Shown in pieces: positions 27,095 through 35,314 of a DNA stretch of 64,000 nucleotides. The stretch is from Paenibacillus pectinilyticus (GTDB lineage Bacteria > Bacillota > Bacilli > Paenibacillales > NBRC-103111). The position numbers and the translations under genes are program-made. The DNA is taken from NCBI RefSeq assembly GCF_001700435.1, contig NZ_LYPC01000027.1, forward strand, positions 984,433 through 1,048,432, written 5' to 3'. The first letter of the stretch is position 1. Each line of letters begins with the position of its first letter. Under the pieces are notes generated by a model. That model was not told the DNA's origin. It worked only from the letters and a program-made list of their open reading frames with translations, and searched no databases.

Positions 27095-28282
27095 ATGAGT
27101 ACAACACCATTGGAAGGGACGCTGCCGGAGTTAGCTCAGAAGCTAGTGCACATCCGGCGTCAGTTGCATCAGCATCCTGAATTATCGCATGAGGAGATTC
27201 AAACGACTGCTGCTATTCGTGGTTGGCTGACAGAAGCGGGTATTCGTATCGCTGATTTTCAGCTGAAAACAGGCCTTATTGCCGAAGTAGGCGGCTTACA
27301 GGGGGGGCCAATCATTGCGATTCGTGCAGATATCGATGCACTGCCGATTCAAGAAGAGACGGGTCTTCCCTATGCGTCGCAGGTTGCAGGCAAGATGCAT
27401 GCTTGCGGGCATGATTTCCATACAGCCGCCGTCCTCGGGGCAGCCATCCTGCTCAAGCAGCAGGAAAAAGAGCTGAAGGGAACGGTTCGATTCATTTTTC
27501 AACCGGCTGAGGAGAAAGCGCAGGGCGCGGAGCAAGTCATTCAAAGCGGCGCACTTGAAGGGGTGCGCGCGATTTATGGCATGCACAACAAACCTGATCT
27601 CCCAGTGGGGACAATAGGCATCAAAGCCGGTCCTTTGATGGCAGCTGCGGACGGCTTTGTGATCGAGGTTGAAGGACTGGGTACACATGCAGCCGTTCCA
27701 GAAGCGGGAATTGACCCGATTGTAACAGGGGCACACATCGTGACCGCACTTCAGTCGATCGTGAGTCGCAACATCAGCTCCTTGCAGAGCGCGGTCATAA
27801 GTGTGACAAGGATTCACAGTGGTACAGCTTGGAATGTTATTCCGGATAAAGCCATCTTGGATGGTACCGTGCGGACTTTCGATGAAAGTGTTAGAACGCT
27901 TATTATCAAAAGATTTGAGCAAGTGGTGCACGGTGTAGCCGCTGCCTATGCGACAAAAGCTTCACTTCGATGGATTAAAGGGCCGCCATCCGTGTTCAAT
28001 GATGAGGCACTAGCGCAATTGGCTGTTGAGGCTGCTGAGCAAGCAGGTCTGCAAGTGATAACACCCGTGCCATCTCCAGCAGGAGAGGATTTCGCTTATT
28101 ATCAAAAGAAAATACCTGGTGTTTTCGTATTCATGGGCACATCAGGCCCGCAAGAATGGCATCATCCCGCTTTTGATATTGATGAACGAGCGTTACCGGT
28201 CAGTGCGCACTATTTTGCCGTTTTAGCCGAAAAAGCCTTACAAGAGCTATCATCCAACCACCCACTGGAGGTATCGACATGA
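27095..28282 (+). CDS. M20-family amidohydrolase/deacylase
   Basis: The product has 395 residues of the HipO/YxeP/AmhX type. Metal ligands are visible in 'MHACGHDFHTA' (about 102-112), 'FQPAEEKAQGA' and the C-terminal 'WHHPAFDIDE'; the dimerisation insert lies at about 185-300. AAGGAGG precedes the ATG. In the B. subtilis pathway for S-(2-succino)cysteine, enzymes of this family remove the N-acetyl group late in the route. Together with the GNAT gene downstream this makes an acetylate-oxidise-deacetylate set in one operon (inference). Confidence 0.9.
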   Translation: MSTTPLEGTLPELAQKLVHIRRQLHQHPELSHEEIQTTAAIRGWLTEAGIRIADFQLKTGLIAEVGGLQGGPIIAIRADIDALPIQEETGLPYASQVAGKMHACGHDFHTAAVLGAAILLKQQEKELKGTVRFIFQPAEEKAQGAEQVIQSGALEGVRAIYGMHNKPDLPVGTIGIKAGPLMAAADGFVIEVEGLGTHAAVPEAGIDPIVTGAHIVTALQSIVSRNISSLQSAVISVTRIHSGTAWNVIPDKAILDGTVRTFDESVRTLIIKRFEQVVHGVAAAYATKASLRWIKGPPSVFNDEALAQLAVEAAEQAGLQVITPVPSPAGEDFAYYQKKIPGVFVFMGTSGPQEWHHPAFDIDERALPVSAHYFAVLAEKALQELSSNHPLEVST

Positions 28283-28755
28283 GTTCAACGATTCCTGATT
28301 TATCCGCCTATTTGTATACGCATCAACAACTGCAGGAAGCAATTCAAGGACTGAACGATGGTCAATTGAGTTGGAAACCTGCATCAGATAAATGGAGTGT
28401 AACCGAGGTTTTATCTCATCTAGCCGATCATAATATCGTCGTCTCATTCCGAATTCGCGCTATTATTTCTGGGGCATCGGCTCAATTACCAGCGTTCGAT
28501 CAAGATCCATGGGTTAGCAGCGCCAAAGCCAACGAGGGCTTAGCTTCCGATATCTTAGTTCTTTTTCATTCATTATTAGTATATAACCATGCCTTGTTTG
28601 AGCGATTGTCAGCGGAAGATTGGGACAAAACAGGTGTGAATTTCAAAGGCCAAACACTCACCCTAAGGGATGTTGTTCAGTCTTTTGTCGCACATGTTCA
28701 GAACCATTTGGGGCAAATTGCAAGGATTAAGCAAGCTTTAGAAGCGCGAGTATAG
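28279..28755 (+). CDS. DinB-family protein
   Basis: The product has 158 residues of a four-helix bundle DinB type. Likely metal histidines lie in 'VLSHLADHN' (about 47) and 'FVAHVQNHLGQI' (about 137 and 141). DinB proteins include bacillithiol S-transferases and mycothiol-dependent enzymes of low-GC and actinobacterial species. It starts inside the amidohydrolase stop (ATGA). This gene has no counterpart in the B. subtilis operon that I can recall, so a thiol-transfer step here would be new (inference). Confidence 0.8.
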   Translation: MSSTIPDLSAYLYTHQQLQEAIQGLNDGQLSWKPASDKWSVTEVLSHLADHNIVVSFRIRAIISGASAQLPAFDQDPWVSSAKANEGLASDILVLFHSLLVYNHALFERLSAEDWDKTGVNFKGQTLTLRDVVQSFVAHVQNHLGQIARIKQALEARV

Positions 28756-28768
28756 GGAGGAATTTCGT

Positions 28769-29299
28769 ATGTCGGATGATAAAGTTGTTCTTATTCGAGA
28801 AGCGAATGATGGAGATCGCGATGCGATTCGCAAAGTTCTGGAAGACGCCTATGGTCAATATCGTGCTGTGCTGCCTCCAGAGGGCTGGGATCAATATAAG
28901 GAAAATATAGTCGCATCTGTTGATAGTGACACACCAATTGCTCGGATTATTGCCGAAATTGATGGTGAAATCATCGGAAGCTCACTCTTGTTTCAATCTT
29001 CTGAAACCGCCTATGGTGCGCCGGAACTCGGTATACATTCTCCCATTCTCCGCCTGTTAGCTGTATCACCGAGCGCTAGAGGACGTGGGATTGCTACATT
29101 GCTTATTAAAGAAAACATCAAGCGTGCTATTGAACTTGGAGCGACCACGTTGCATTTGCATACATCAGATATGATGGAGTCGGCGGTCAAACTCTATGAA
29201 CGACTCGGCTTTGAACGTGCGTTTGACAAAGACATTCAAAAAGGCGAGATCCTCGTGAAAAGCTATAAATTGCAATTACAAACCGCTGCGATATTGTGA
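28769..29299 (+). CDS. GNAT-family N-acetyltransferase, YtmI/YxeL-like
   Basis: The product has 176 residues. The acetyl-CoA loop is 'SPSARGRGIATLLIKENI' (about 93-110), followed by 'LHTSDMMESAVKLYERLGFE'. AGGGAGG precedes the ATG. In the related B. subtilis operons, YtmI and YxeL acetylate the amino group of S-modified cysteines to open the pathway. The same role fits here between the amidohydrolase and monooxygenase genes. Confidence 0.88.
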   Translation: MSDDKVVLIREANDGDRDAIRKVLEDAYGQYRAVLPPEGWDQYKENIVASVDSDTPIARIIAEIDGEIIGSSLLFQSSETAYGAPELGIHSPILRLLAVSPSARGRGIATLLIKENIKRAIELGATTLHLHTSDMMESAVKLYERLGFERAFDKDIQKGEILVKSYKLQLQTAAIL

Positions 29300-29315
29300 A
29301 AGGACGGAGATAACT

Positions 29316-30638
29316 ATGGCTAAGCAAAAACAAATAAAATTAGGCGCCATTATTCATGGTGTTGGTGGTAATGTATCGGGTTGGAGACACCCAGAGGCAA
29401 TTACGGATGCCAGTGTGAATTTTGGCTTTTATAAACAGCAGGCACAGAAAGCAGAATCAGGTAAATTCGATTTGGTATTTATCGCAGACGGACTTTATAT
29501 TACAGAGAAATCGATTCCGCATTTCTTGAATCGTTTTGAGCCGATTACCATCCTTTCCGCGTTGGCTTCGGTCACTTCCCATATTGGTCTTGTAGGCACA
29601 TTATCGACTTCGTACAGTGAACCTTTCACAGTGGCTCGGCAATTTGCCTCTATCGATAAGATCAGTGACGGGCGTTCCGGTTGGAACGTTGTGACGTCCC
29701 CGCTGGAAGGCTCAGCGAAAAACTATAGCAAAGCGGAACATCCTACACACCCTGAGCGTTATCGCATCGCGAATGAGTATTTGGAAGTGACACGCGGGCT
29801 GTGGGATTCTTGGGAAGATGATGCGTTTGTTCGGGATAAAGAGAGCGGCGTCTTCTTTGACCCAAGCAAGCTGCATACCTTGAACCACAAAGGTGAATAT
29901 TTCTCTGTTCAAGGTCCGTTGAACATTGCGCGTTCGAGACAGGGTCAACCCGTGATTTTCCAGGCAGGCGCATCTGAGGATGGCCGGGCGTTTGCAGCGA
30001 AAGTGGCGGATGCGATTTTTGCAGGACATGAGTCGATCGAAGAAGCGAAAGTCTATTATGCTGATCTTAAAAAGAGAGCCGCCTCCGAAGGCCGCAATCC
30101 GGACGAAGTTGTCATATTACCGGGCATCGCCCCGATTATCGGTGTGACCGAAGAAGAAGCAGAGCGTAAATATCAAGAAGTCGCTGCATTGGTGACGATT
30201 GACAAGGCACTGGAGTATCTTGGCCGTTTCTTCGAGCACCACGACTTCTCCCAATACCCGCTGGATGAGCCGTTCCCGGATTTAGGCGATTTCGGCAGCA
30301 ACAGCTTCCGCAGTGGTACGGACAGAATTAAGCAAACCGCCAAGGAAAAAAACCTAACGCTGCGCCAAGTCGCTTTGAATGTCGCTACACCGCGCAATGA
30401 ATTCACGGGTACCCCAGAATATGTCGCGGATCGCGTGCAAGCTTGGTTCGAAGAAAATGCCGCAGACGGCTTTATCATCGCAGCTGCCCTGCCTAAAGGA
30501 TTAGATGACTTCGTTGACCTCGTTGTGCCGATTCTGCAAGAGCGTGGGCTGTATCGGACGGAGTACGAAGCGGATACACTTCGTGGGAATTTGGGGATAC
30601 CGATTCCAGCGAATCGATATACAAAGGTAAATGTATAG
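29316..30638 (+). CDS. NtaA/YtnJ/YxeK-type flavin monooxygenase
   Basis: The product has 440 residues, the normal length for the NtaA/SnaA/DszA family of FMNH2-dependent two-component monooxygenases. Visible motifs are 'DASVNFGFYKQQAQKAESGKFDLVFIAD', 'GRSGWNVVTSP' and 'RYRIANEYLEV'. YtnJ and YxeK of this group attack the C-S bond of N-acetylated S-substituted cysteines in B. subtilis. It is the last gene of the operon, 16 bases after the GNAT. Whether a flavin reductase is encoded elsewhere cannot be seen. Confidence 0.9.
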   Translation: MAKQKQIKLGAIIHGVGGNVSGWRHPEAITDASVNFGFYKQQAQKAESGKFDLVFIADGLYITEKSIPHFLNRFEPITILSALASVTSHIGLVGTLSTSYSEPFTVARQFASIDKISDGRSGWNVVTSPLEGSAKNYSKAEHPTHPERYRIANEYLEVTRGLWDSWEDDAFVRDKESGVFFDPSKLHTLNHKGEYFSVQGPLNIARSRQGQPVIFQAGASEDGRAFAAKVADAIFAGHESIEEAKVYYADLKKRAASEGRNPDEVVILPGIAPIIGVTEEEAERKYQEVAALVTIDKALEYLGRFFEHHDFSQYPLDEPFPDLGDFGSNSFRSGTDRIKQTAKEKNLTLRQVALNVATPRNEFTGTPEYVADRVQAWFEENAADGFIIAAALPKGLDDFVDLVVPILQERGLYRTEYEADTLRGNLGIPIPANRYTKVNV

Positions 30639-30730
30639 GCTGAGGAGTACTTGTTGTTAGACCAGGCAACACAAGATAATCACGGCATTACCGTGGTGTT
30701 AACCTATGGTAAATTATATTGATTGCATTT

Positions 30731-30772
30731 AACTGTCTAGAGGTGCTTAAGTCGCCTCGGACAGTTTTTATT
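30731..30772 (+). terminator. Hairpin terminator of the sulfur operon
   Basis: AACTGTC pairs with GACAGTT around an inner GAGGTG/CGCCTC stem, followed by TTTATTTTT. A small CACGG/CCGTG hairpin without a T-run lies 50 bases upstream. Confidence 0.8.
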
Positions 30773-30792
30773 TTTGTTAGGGGTTCCGACCT

Positions 30793-30998
30793 GAACCCGA
30801 ACCTCAGCCCCAAGATCAAGAACAAGCCGAACCCACCCGCAACCGCAACCGCAAGCCCAAGATCAAGCCCAACGGCAACGCCAAGACCAACGCTAAGATC
30901 AAAGCCAAGACCAAAGCCAAGACCAAAGCCAAGACCAAAGCCAAGAGCAAAGCCAACCCCAACCCCAACCCAAACCCCAACTCCAACCGCCTTCCCAC
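30793..30998. repeat. T-free A/C-rich tandem array, 6-base period
   Basis: About 200 bases of the plus strand are almost without T and follow a 6-base rhythm. Near 30900-30955 this sharpens into tandem copies of AAGACCAAAGCC, and after 30955 it becomes AACCCC repeats. Open frames through it (Lys-Pro-Arg on plus, Leu-Ala on minus) exist only because a T-free strand cannot form stop codons on the other strand. I do not call a gene. It ends 13 bases before inverted-repeat element A. Confidence 0.8.
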
Positions 30999-31010
30999 CT
31001 TGAAAAACAA

Positions 31011-31110
31011 AATTCTGTTGTATCTACAATAGTAATTAATAGCTATTCGAATGCAGGTGTACGCAGTGCTTTTCACAACTCTTTTTTCAATACTTGTAGA
31101 TATAACAGAA
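31011..31110. repeat. Inverted-repeat element A
   Basis: AATTCTGTTGTATCTACAA (31011-31029) faces TTGTAGATATAACAGAA (31094-31110), 16 of 17 bases complementary to the left arm. The core includes CACAACTC at 31074-31081, as in element B. The right flank TTCTTACGAG resembles the right flank of element B. Non-coding. See element B (37615-37742) and the single end C (53445-53472). Confidence 0.8.
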
Positions 31111-31272
31111 AATGTGTTCTTACGAGACAGTCAGTCGGAAAAAGCTAGACCCGGAAACGGAGCATAAATAAGGTGGAGTAGGAGTAGGGGCACAAATCGA
31201 GCTTACTATGATCGAAGTAAAAGTTGGTTCGCACGTCAATCTGAATTTCGGCATACACGGCCAGTGACACTT

Positions 31273-31411
31273 CAAATTTCACAGGTTTAGTCAAGTTCCG
31301 CAACCTGTTGCATATACTGTGTTAGATTCTTTTCTTTCTACTTGTTCGACGACATTTCATTAAAAGCTCTGAAAGCGATTTCGTATCGACATTTACGTGA
31401 CAAATTTCACA
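31273..31411 (+). promoter_or_regulatory. Two Fnr/Crp-like half-palindromes upstream of fixA
   Basis: The gap 31111-31562 has no gene. CAAATTTCACA occurs at 31273-31283 and again at 31401-31411. The second lies in CGTGA-CAAATT-TCACA (31396-31411), nine of ten bases of the TGTGA-N6-TCACA consensus for Fnr/Crp-type regulators. It is about 150 bases before fixA. An oxygen- or redox-controlled promoter would fit the fix genes; this is inference. Confidence 0.4.
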
Positions 31412-31562
31412 ATGATGACAGGCTATCAGACAGAGATTGCTGAAAGGTGACAACAAATAACAGACACATCACAAGTCACAACTGCGCGATGCCAAGAAGG
31501 TTGCAACGTTTTAAGGTTAGATGATGCAAGCTAGTTCCCCGCAAGAATAGGAGGGTGCAGAG

Positions 31563-32396
31563 ATGCTGCATATCGTTGTTTGTATCAAACAAGTACCGGA
31601 CTCTAGAGAAATTCGCATTGATCCCAAGAATAATACGCTCATTCGTCAAGGTGTCCCCAGTATTGTGAATTTCTATGATATGCATGGCTTGGAAGAGGCG
31701 CTTCGCATTAAGGATGAGCAAGGTGCGCGCATCACGGTTGTTACGATGGGGCCGCCTCCCGCTGAAAAAGGGCTCAAGGAATGTATTTCCCTAGGCGCTG
31801 ATGATGCGGTATTGGTGACAGATCGTGGTTTTGCTGGTGCCGACACATTAGCAACGTCTTATGTTGTCGCGCGAACGATTCGCAAAATTGCGGAAACATG
31901 GGGGCCTGTGGATATCGTATTTTGCGGAAAACAGACGCTAGATGGTGACACGGGACAAGTTGGTCCAGGTGTGGCTTGCCGATTGGATTTAGAACAGCTT
32001 ACGTATGTGAATCAAGTTGTGAAAGTGGATGAAGAAAACCGCAAAGTGCGAGTTCATAGGTTGCTAGAGGATGGCATTGAAGTTGTTGAGACAAGCATGC
32101 CGGTACTGATAACTGCACTTAAAGAGTTGAATAAAGTAAGACGTGCCTCACTTCCCGGAATGATTCGAGCAGCCCGATATAAGCCTACGGTATGGACGAC
32201 GGCTGATTTTCCGGATCTGGAGCGGGCGAAGATTGGCCTTAAGGGCTCGCCAACGATTGTGGCCAAAACATGGGTACCCGAAATCAAAGCGGTGAAGACA
32301 CAAATGATTACATGTGATAGTCCAGAAGCAGGGGCTGCGCAGCTAGCTGACCAGCTATTGACGAAGGACATGCAAACGGTATTGGATTGGGCTTGA
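31563..32396 (+). CDS. fixA: Electron transfer flavoprotein beta subunit, FixA
   Basis: The product has 277 residues of the ETF-beta/FixA family. 'IVVCIKQVPDSREIRIDPKNNTLIRQGVPS' is the standard N-terminus, and 'GKQTLDGDTGQVGPGVA' and the 'LPGMIRAARYKP' segment match FixA. It pairs with FixB to hold FAD and AMP or a second FAD, and passes electrons from NADH. AGGAGGGTGC precedes the start. First gene of fixABCX. Confidence 0.93.
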   Translation: MLHIVVCIKQVPDSREIRIDPKNNTLIRQGVPSIVNFYDMHGLEEALRIKDEQGARITVVTMGPPPAEKGLKECISLGADDAVLVTDRGFAGADTLATSYVVARTIRKIAETWGPVDIVFCGKQTLDGDTGQVGPGVACRLDLEQLTYVNQVVKVDEENRKVRVHRLLEDGIEVVETSMPVLITALKELNKVRRASLPGMIRAARYKPTVWTTADFPDLERAKIGLKGSPTIVAKTWVPEIKAVKTQMITCDSPEAGAAQLADQLLTKDMQTVLDWA

Positions 32397-32420
32397 TAGA
32401 GAGGAACGGAGGATGACACG

Positions 32421-33566
32421 ATGGCAAAAGAGGAATCGACGGAACAAACAGAAGCGTCCATGCCGGATTGGTCGGCGTATCGCGGGGTTTTGATCGTTGT
32501 TGAGCAGCGTGAAGGTATTGCGAAAAAGGTATCCTGGCAGCTGCTTGGCGAAGGCAAAAAATTAGCTGCCAAGCTGGAAGCGCCGCTCATGGCGCTCGTT
32601 ATCGGCGAGAATGTCGCACATCTCGCCGATGAAGCCGTGCAGTACGGCGCGGACCGGGTGTATCTCTGCGAAGCCCCCGAGCTTCGCGATTACAGAACCC
32701 GGCCGTACAGCCGGGTCTGCTTGAAGCTTATCGAGGATGCGAAGCCTGAGATTGTGTTGTTCGGCGCGACTGCGACGGGCCGCGATCTGGCAGGCGCGAT
32801 CGCGACGCACCTGCCAACAGGGCTGACGGCCGACACGACGCAGCTCGACGTGGAGCCGCCGCCTTCGCGGCTGCTGCTGGCCAGCCGGCCGGCTTTTTCC
32901 GAGAAGATGATGGCCACCATCCTCTGTAAACAATACCGGCCGCAGATGGCAACAGCGCGTGCCGGCGTGTTTCAGGCGCTGCCAAAGGACACGGCGCGCC
33001 AAGGCGAGATCATCCCCATGACCGCGACGATGCGGGAGGAAGAGATTGACGCGCAGGTGCTTGACTTCCTGCGCGAAACCGGCAAGCTTAATCTCGAAGA
33101 ATGCGAGATTATTGTAGCTGGGGGCCGCGGACTAGGCGGGCCCGATGCTTTCAAGCTGCTAGCTGAGCTAGCGGATGCGCTCGGCGGTGTCGTTGGCGCG
33201 TCCCGCGCTGCCGTGGATGCCGGCTGGATCAGCCACGAGCATCAGGTGGGTCAGACGGGCGCCACGGTGCGGCCGAAGCTTTACTTCGCCATCGGCATCT
33301 CTGGCGCGGTGCAACATACCGTCGGTATGAGTCATGCCGATGTTGTCGTCGCCATCAACAAGGATGAGAAGGCGCCTATTTTTCAATTTGCCCACTATGG
33401 ACTGGTGGGGGATCTATTCAAAATCGTCCCTGCCATCACAGAAGAATTTAGGAAGCGCCGCACGCTTTTTGGCATTCATCCGTCATCAGTGGCTGATGCC
33501 TCTTCATCTACCCAGCCAACGGCAACAGAGGCAATCGAAGCACGAGAGAGGAGTGAAGCAAAATGA
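32421..33566 (+). CDS. fixB: Electron transfer flavoprotein alpha subunit, FixB
   Basis: The product has 381 residues. The C-terminal FAD-binding domain is clear ('AGGRGLGGPDAFKLLAELADALGGVVGASRAAVDAGW', 'GQTGATVRPKLYFAIGISGAVQH'). The N-terminal domain matches ETF-alpha. An unusual feature is base composition: about 32570-33320 is much richer in G+C and uses GCG, CGC and GGC codons far more than fixA, fixC or its own ends. Its stop overlaps the fixC start (ATGA). Confidence 0.93.
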   Translation: MAKEESTEQTEASMPDWSAYRGVLIVVEQREGIAKKVSWQLLGEGKKLAAKLEAPLMALVIGENVAHLADEAVQYGADRVYLCEAPELRDYRTRPYSRVCLKLIEDAKPEIVLFGATATGRDLAGAIATHLPTGLTADTTQLDVEPPPSRLLLASRPAFSEKMMATILCKQYRPQMATARAGVFQALPKDTARQGEIIPMTATMREEEIDAQVLDFLRETGKLNLEECEIIVAGGRGLGGPDAFKLLAELADALGGVVGASRAAVDAGWISHEHQVGQTGATVRPKLYFAIGISGAVQHTVGMSHADVVVAINKDEKAPIFQFAHYGLVGDLFKIVPAITEEFRKRRTLFGIHPSSVADASSSTQPTATEAIEARERSEAK

Positions 33567-34873
33567 ACGAAAAATTCGACGCTATCGTCGTTGGCGGAGG
33601 ACCTGCTGGGGCAGCAGCGGCACTCACCATGGCGAGAGCAGGGTTATCTGTCGTTCTGCTTGAAAGAGGAGAGTTTCCAGGTGCGAAAAATATTTTCGGA
33701 GGCGTCCTCTATCGCAAGCAAATCGAGGAACTTGTTCCTGAATTTTGGAAAGAAAAGAATTTCCCGATGGAGCGCTATATAGTTGAACAACGAATATGGA
33801 TGATGGGCAAGGAATCAATGGTCACCTTCGGTCATCGTAATGAGGCGTACAAAGAGCCCTACAATTGCTTCACAGGATTACGTGTCAAATTCGATCAATG
33901 GTTTGCCGAAAAAGCCGTCGCAGCTGGCGCGATTCCGATTTACGAGACGGTTGCACTGGATGTAATACGCGAAGGGAACAAGGTTGTGGGCGTACGTACT
34001 GACCGCGATGACGGCGATTTGTATGCGGATGTTGTCGTCATTGCTGATGGCGTGAACTCATTGCTCGGTAAAGCGATGGGGATTCATAAGGAATGGATGC
34101 CGGATGAGGTATCTTTGGCAGTAAAAGAAGTAATAGCGCTGCCCCGTGAAAAAATCGAGGACCGCTTCGGGCTCGAGGGTGACGAAGGGGTCACCATTGA
34201 ATTTATGGGCGAAACTTCGCTCGGGATGGCAGGCATGGGCTTCCTCTACACGAACAAAGAAACGATCTCTTTAGGCGTCGGCGTTATGGTGAACCATTTG
34301 CGAGATAAAAAGGTGAAGCCTTATGCTGTACTCGATGCCGTTAAGCAGCATCCGATGATTCGTAAACTGATTCAAGGCGGAGAAACCAAGGAGTACTCTG
34401 GCCATCTGATTCCAGAGGGCGGTTTTCATTCGATGCCTACCTTATCTGGCGATGGCTGGTGCGTCTGCGGCGATGCGGCGCAATTAGTTAATTTTGTCCA
34501 CAGGGAGGGGACGAATCTGGCGATGACCTCAGGCCGCTTGGCCGGGGAAGCGATTATCGAAGCGAAAGCACGCGGGGATTTCTCAGCTCCGACGATGCAT
34601 AGCTACGATAATAAAATTCGTGATTCCTTTGTGCACAAAGACTTACAGAAATACAAAGGTATGCACCAATTCCTGAAGGAACAGGATCCAGGTCTCTTAT
34701 TCGATCGGCTGCCGCGGGCTGTGAATGAAGCAGCGTACAACATGTTCCTCGTTGATGGAATTACGAAAGCCGAAAAACAAAAAATGGCCATGAAGCTAAT
34801 CAAAAACGCCGCAGGCGGTACGGTTAACCTGATGAAGCTAGGCTATAAGGGATGGAGGGCGATGAACGGATGA
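33563..34873 (+). CDS. fixC: ETF-quinone oxidoreductase-like flavoprotein, FixC
   Basis: The product has 436 residues. The FAD-binding motif is 'IVVGGGPAGAAAALTMARAG' at the N-terminus, and 'CGDAAQLVNFVHREGTNLAMTSGRLAGEAI' is the typical second FAD motif. FixC takes electrons from the FixAB flavoprotein and delivers them to quinone with FixX. In the flavin-bifurcating Fix complexes, NADH is oxidised to reduce both quinone and ferredoxin. It is coupled to fixB and fixX by overlapping start and stop codons. Confidence 0.93.
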   Translation: MNEKFDAIVVGGGPAGAAAALTMARAGLSVVLLERGEFPGAKNIFGGVLYRKQIEELVPEFWKEKNFPMERYIVEQRIWMMGKESMVTFGHRNEAYKEPYNCFTGLRVKFDQWFAEKAVAAGAIPIYETVALDVIREGNKVVGVRTDRDDGDLYADVVVIADGVNSLLGKAMGIHKEWMPDEVSLAVKEVIALPREKIEDRFGLEGDEGVTIEFMGETSLGMAGMGFLYTNKETISLGVGVMVNHLRDKKVKPYAVLDAVKQHPMIRKLIQGGETKEYSGHLIPEGGFHSMPTLSGDGWCVCGDAAQLVNFVHREGTNLAMTSGRLAGEAIIEAKARGDFSAPTMHSYDNKIRDSFVHKDLQKYKGMHQFLKEQDPGLLFDRLPRAVNEAAYNMFLVDGITKAEKQKMAMKLIKNAAGGTVNLMKLGYKGWRAMNG

Positions 34874-35157
34874 GCCAAAGTGATATTTCAGATAAATTAT
34901 TTACCATTCGTTATAAATGCGATGATAAATCCCACCTCGTGATCAAAGATAAACAAACTTGTTTAAATTGTGTGACGAAAGACTGCAATTATTTCTGTCC
35001 TTCGGATGTTTACGAGTGGGAAAAGAAGCTCAAAATTACGACAGTCGCGTTTGAAAATTGTATTGAATGCGGCACTTGCCGGATTGCGTGTCCTTCCTAT
35101 AACATCGATTGGGTGTACCCGAAGGGCGGCCATGGCATGACATACAAGTACGGCTAA
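34870..35157 (+). CDS. fixX: Ferredoxin-like protein FixX
   Basis: The product has 95 residues from an ATG that overlaps the fixC stop; an ATG six codons upstream is possible and has a closer GGAGG. Cysteine sets are 'CLNCVTKDCNYFCP' and 'CIECGTCRIACP', as in the FixX/ETF-QO ferredoxin domain. 'NIDWVYPKGGHGMTYKYG' is the conserved C-terminus. It is the iron-sulfur partner of FixC and closes the operon. Confidence 0.93.
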   Translation: MSQSDISDKLFTIRYKCDDKSHLVIKDKQTCLNCVTKDCNYFCPSDVYEWEKKLKITTVAFENCIECGTCRIACPSYNIDWVYPKGGHGMTYKYG

Positions 35158-35177
35158 ATGAATCCGCTAATAAATGA

Positions 35178-35220
35178 ATAGAGCCGAGGCCTTCAATATA
35201 AAGGCTAGGCTCTATTTTTT
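35178..35220 (+). terminator. Hairpin terminator of fixABCX
   Basis: ATAGAGCC-AGGCCTT pairs with AAGGCT-AGGCTCTAT, followed by TTTTTT. Confidence 0.85.
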
Positions 35221-35314
35221 GCTTAAAAAACGACATTCCTCCATATGTAGGTGCATAATCTCCATAGTTTCTTGTCTCTTGGGATAAGATAATAGACGAT
35301 AGGAGGGATTTTAA

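Noticed and set aside
27296..27931. 211-residue minus-strand frame
   Set aside because: It lies fully inside the M20 amidohydrolase gene, which has clear motifs and a ribosome site.
30719..31076. Open frames on both strands through the 6-base array (Lys-Pro-Arg and Leu-Ala repeats)
   Set aside because: A nearly T-free strand cannot produce stop codons on its complement, so long frames are expected; no ribosome sites fit.
32562..33002. Minus-strand frames of 76-146 residues
   Set aside because: They are shadows of the GC-rich centre of fixB, where stops are rare in all frames.
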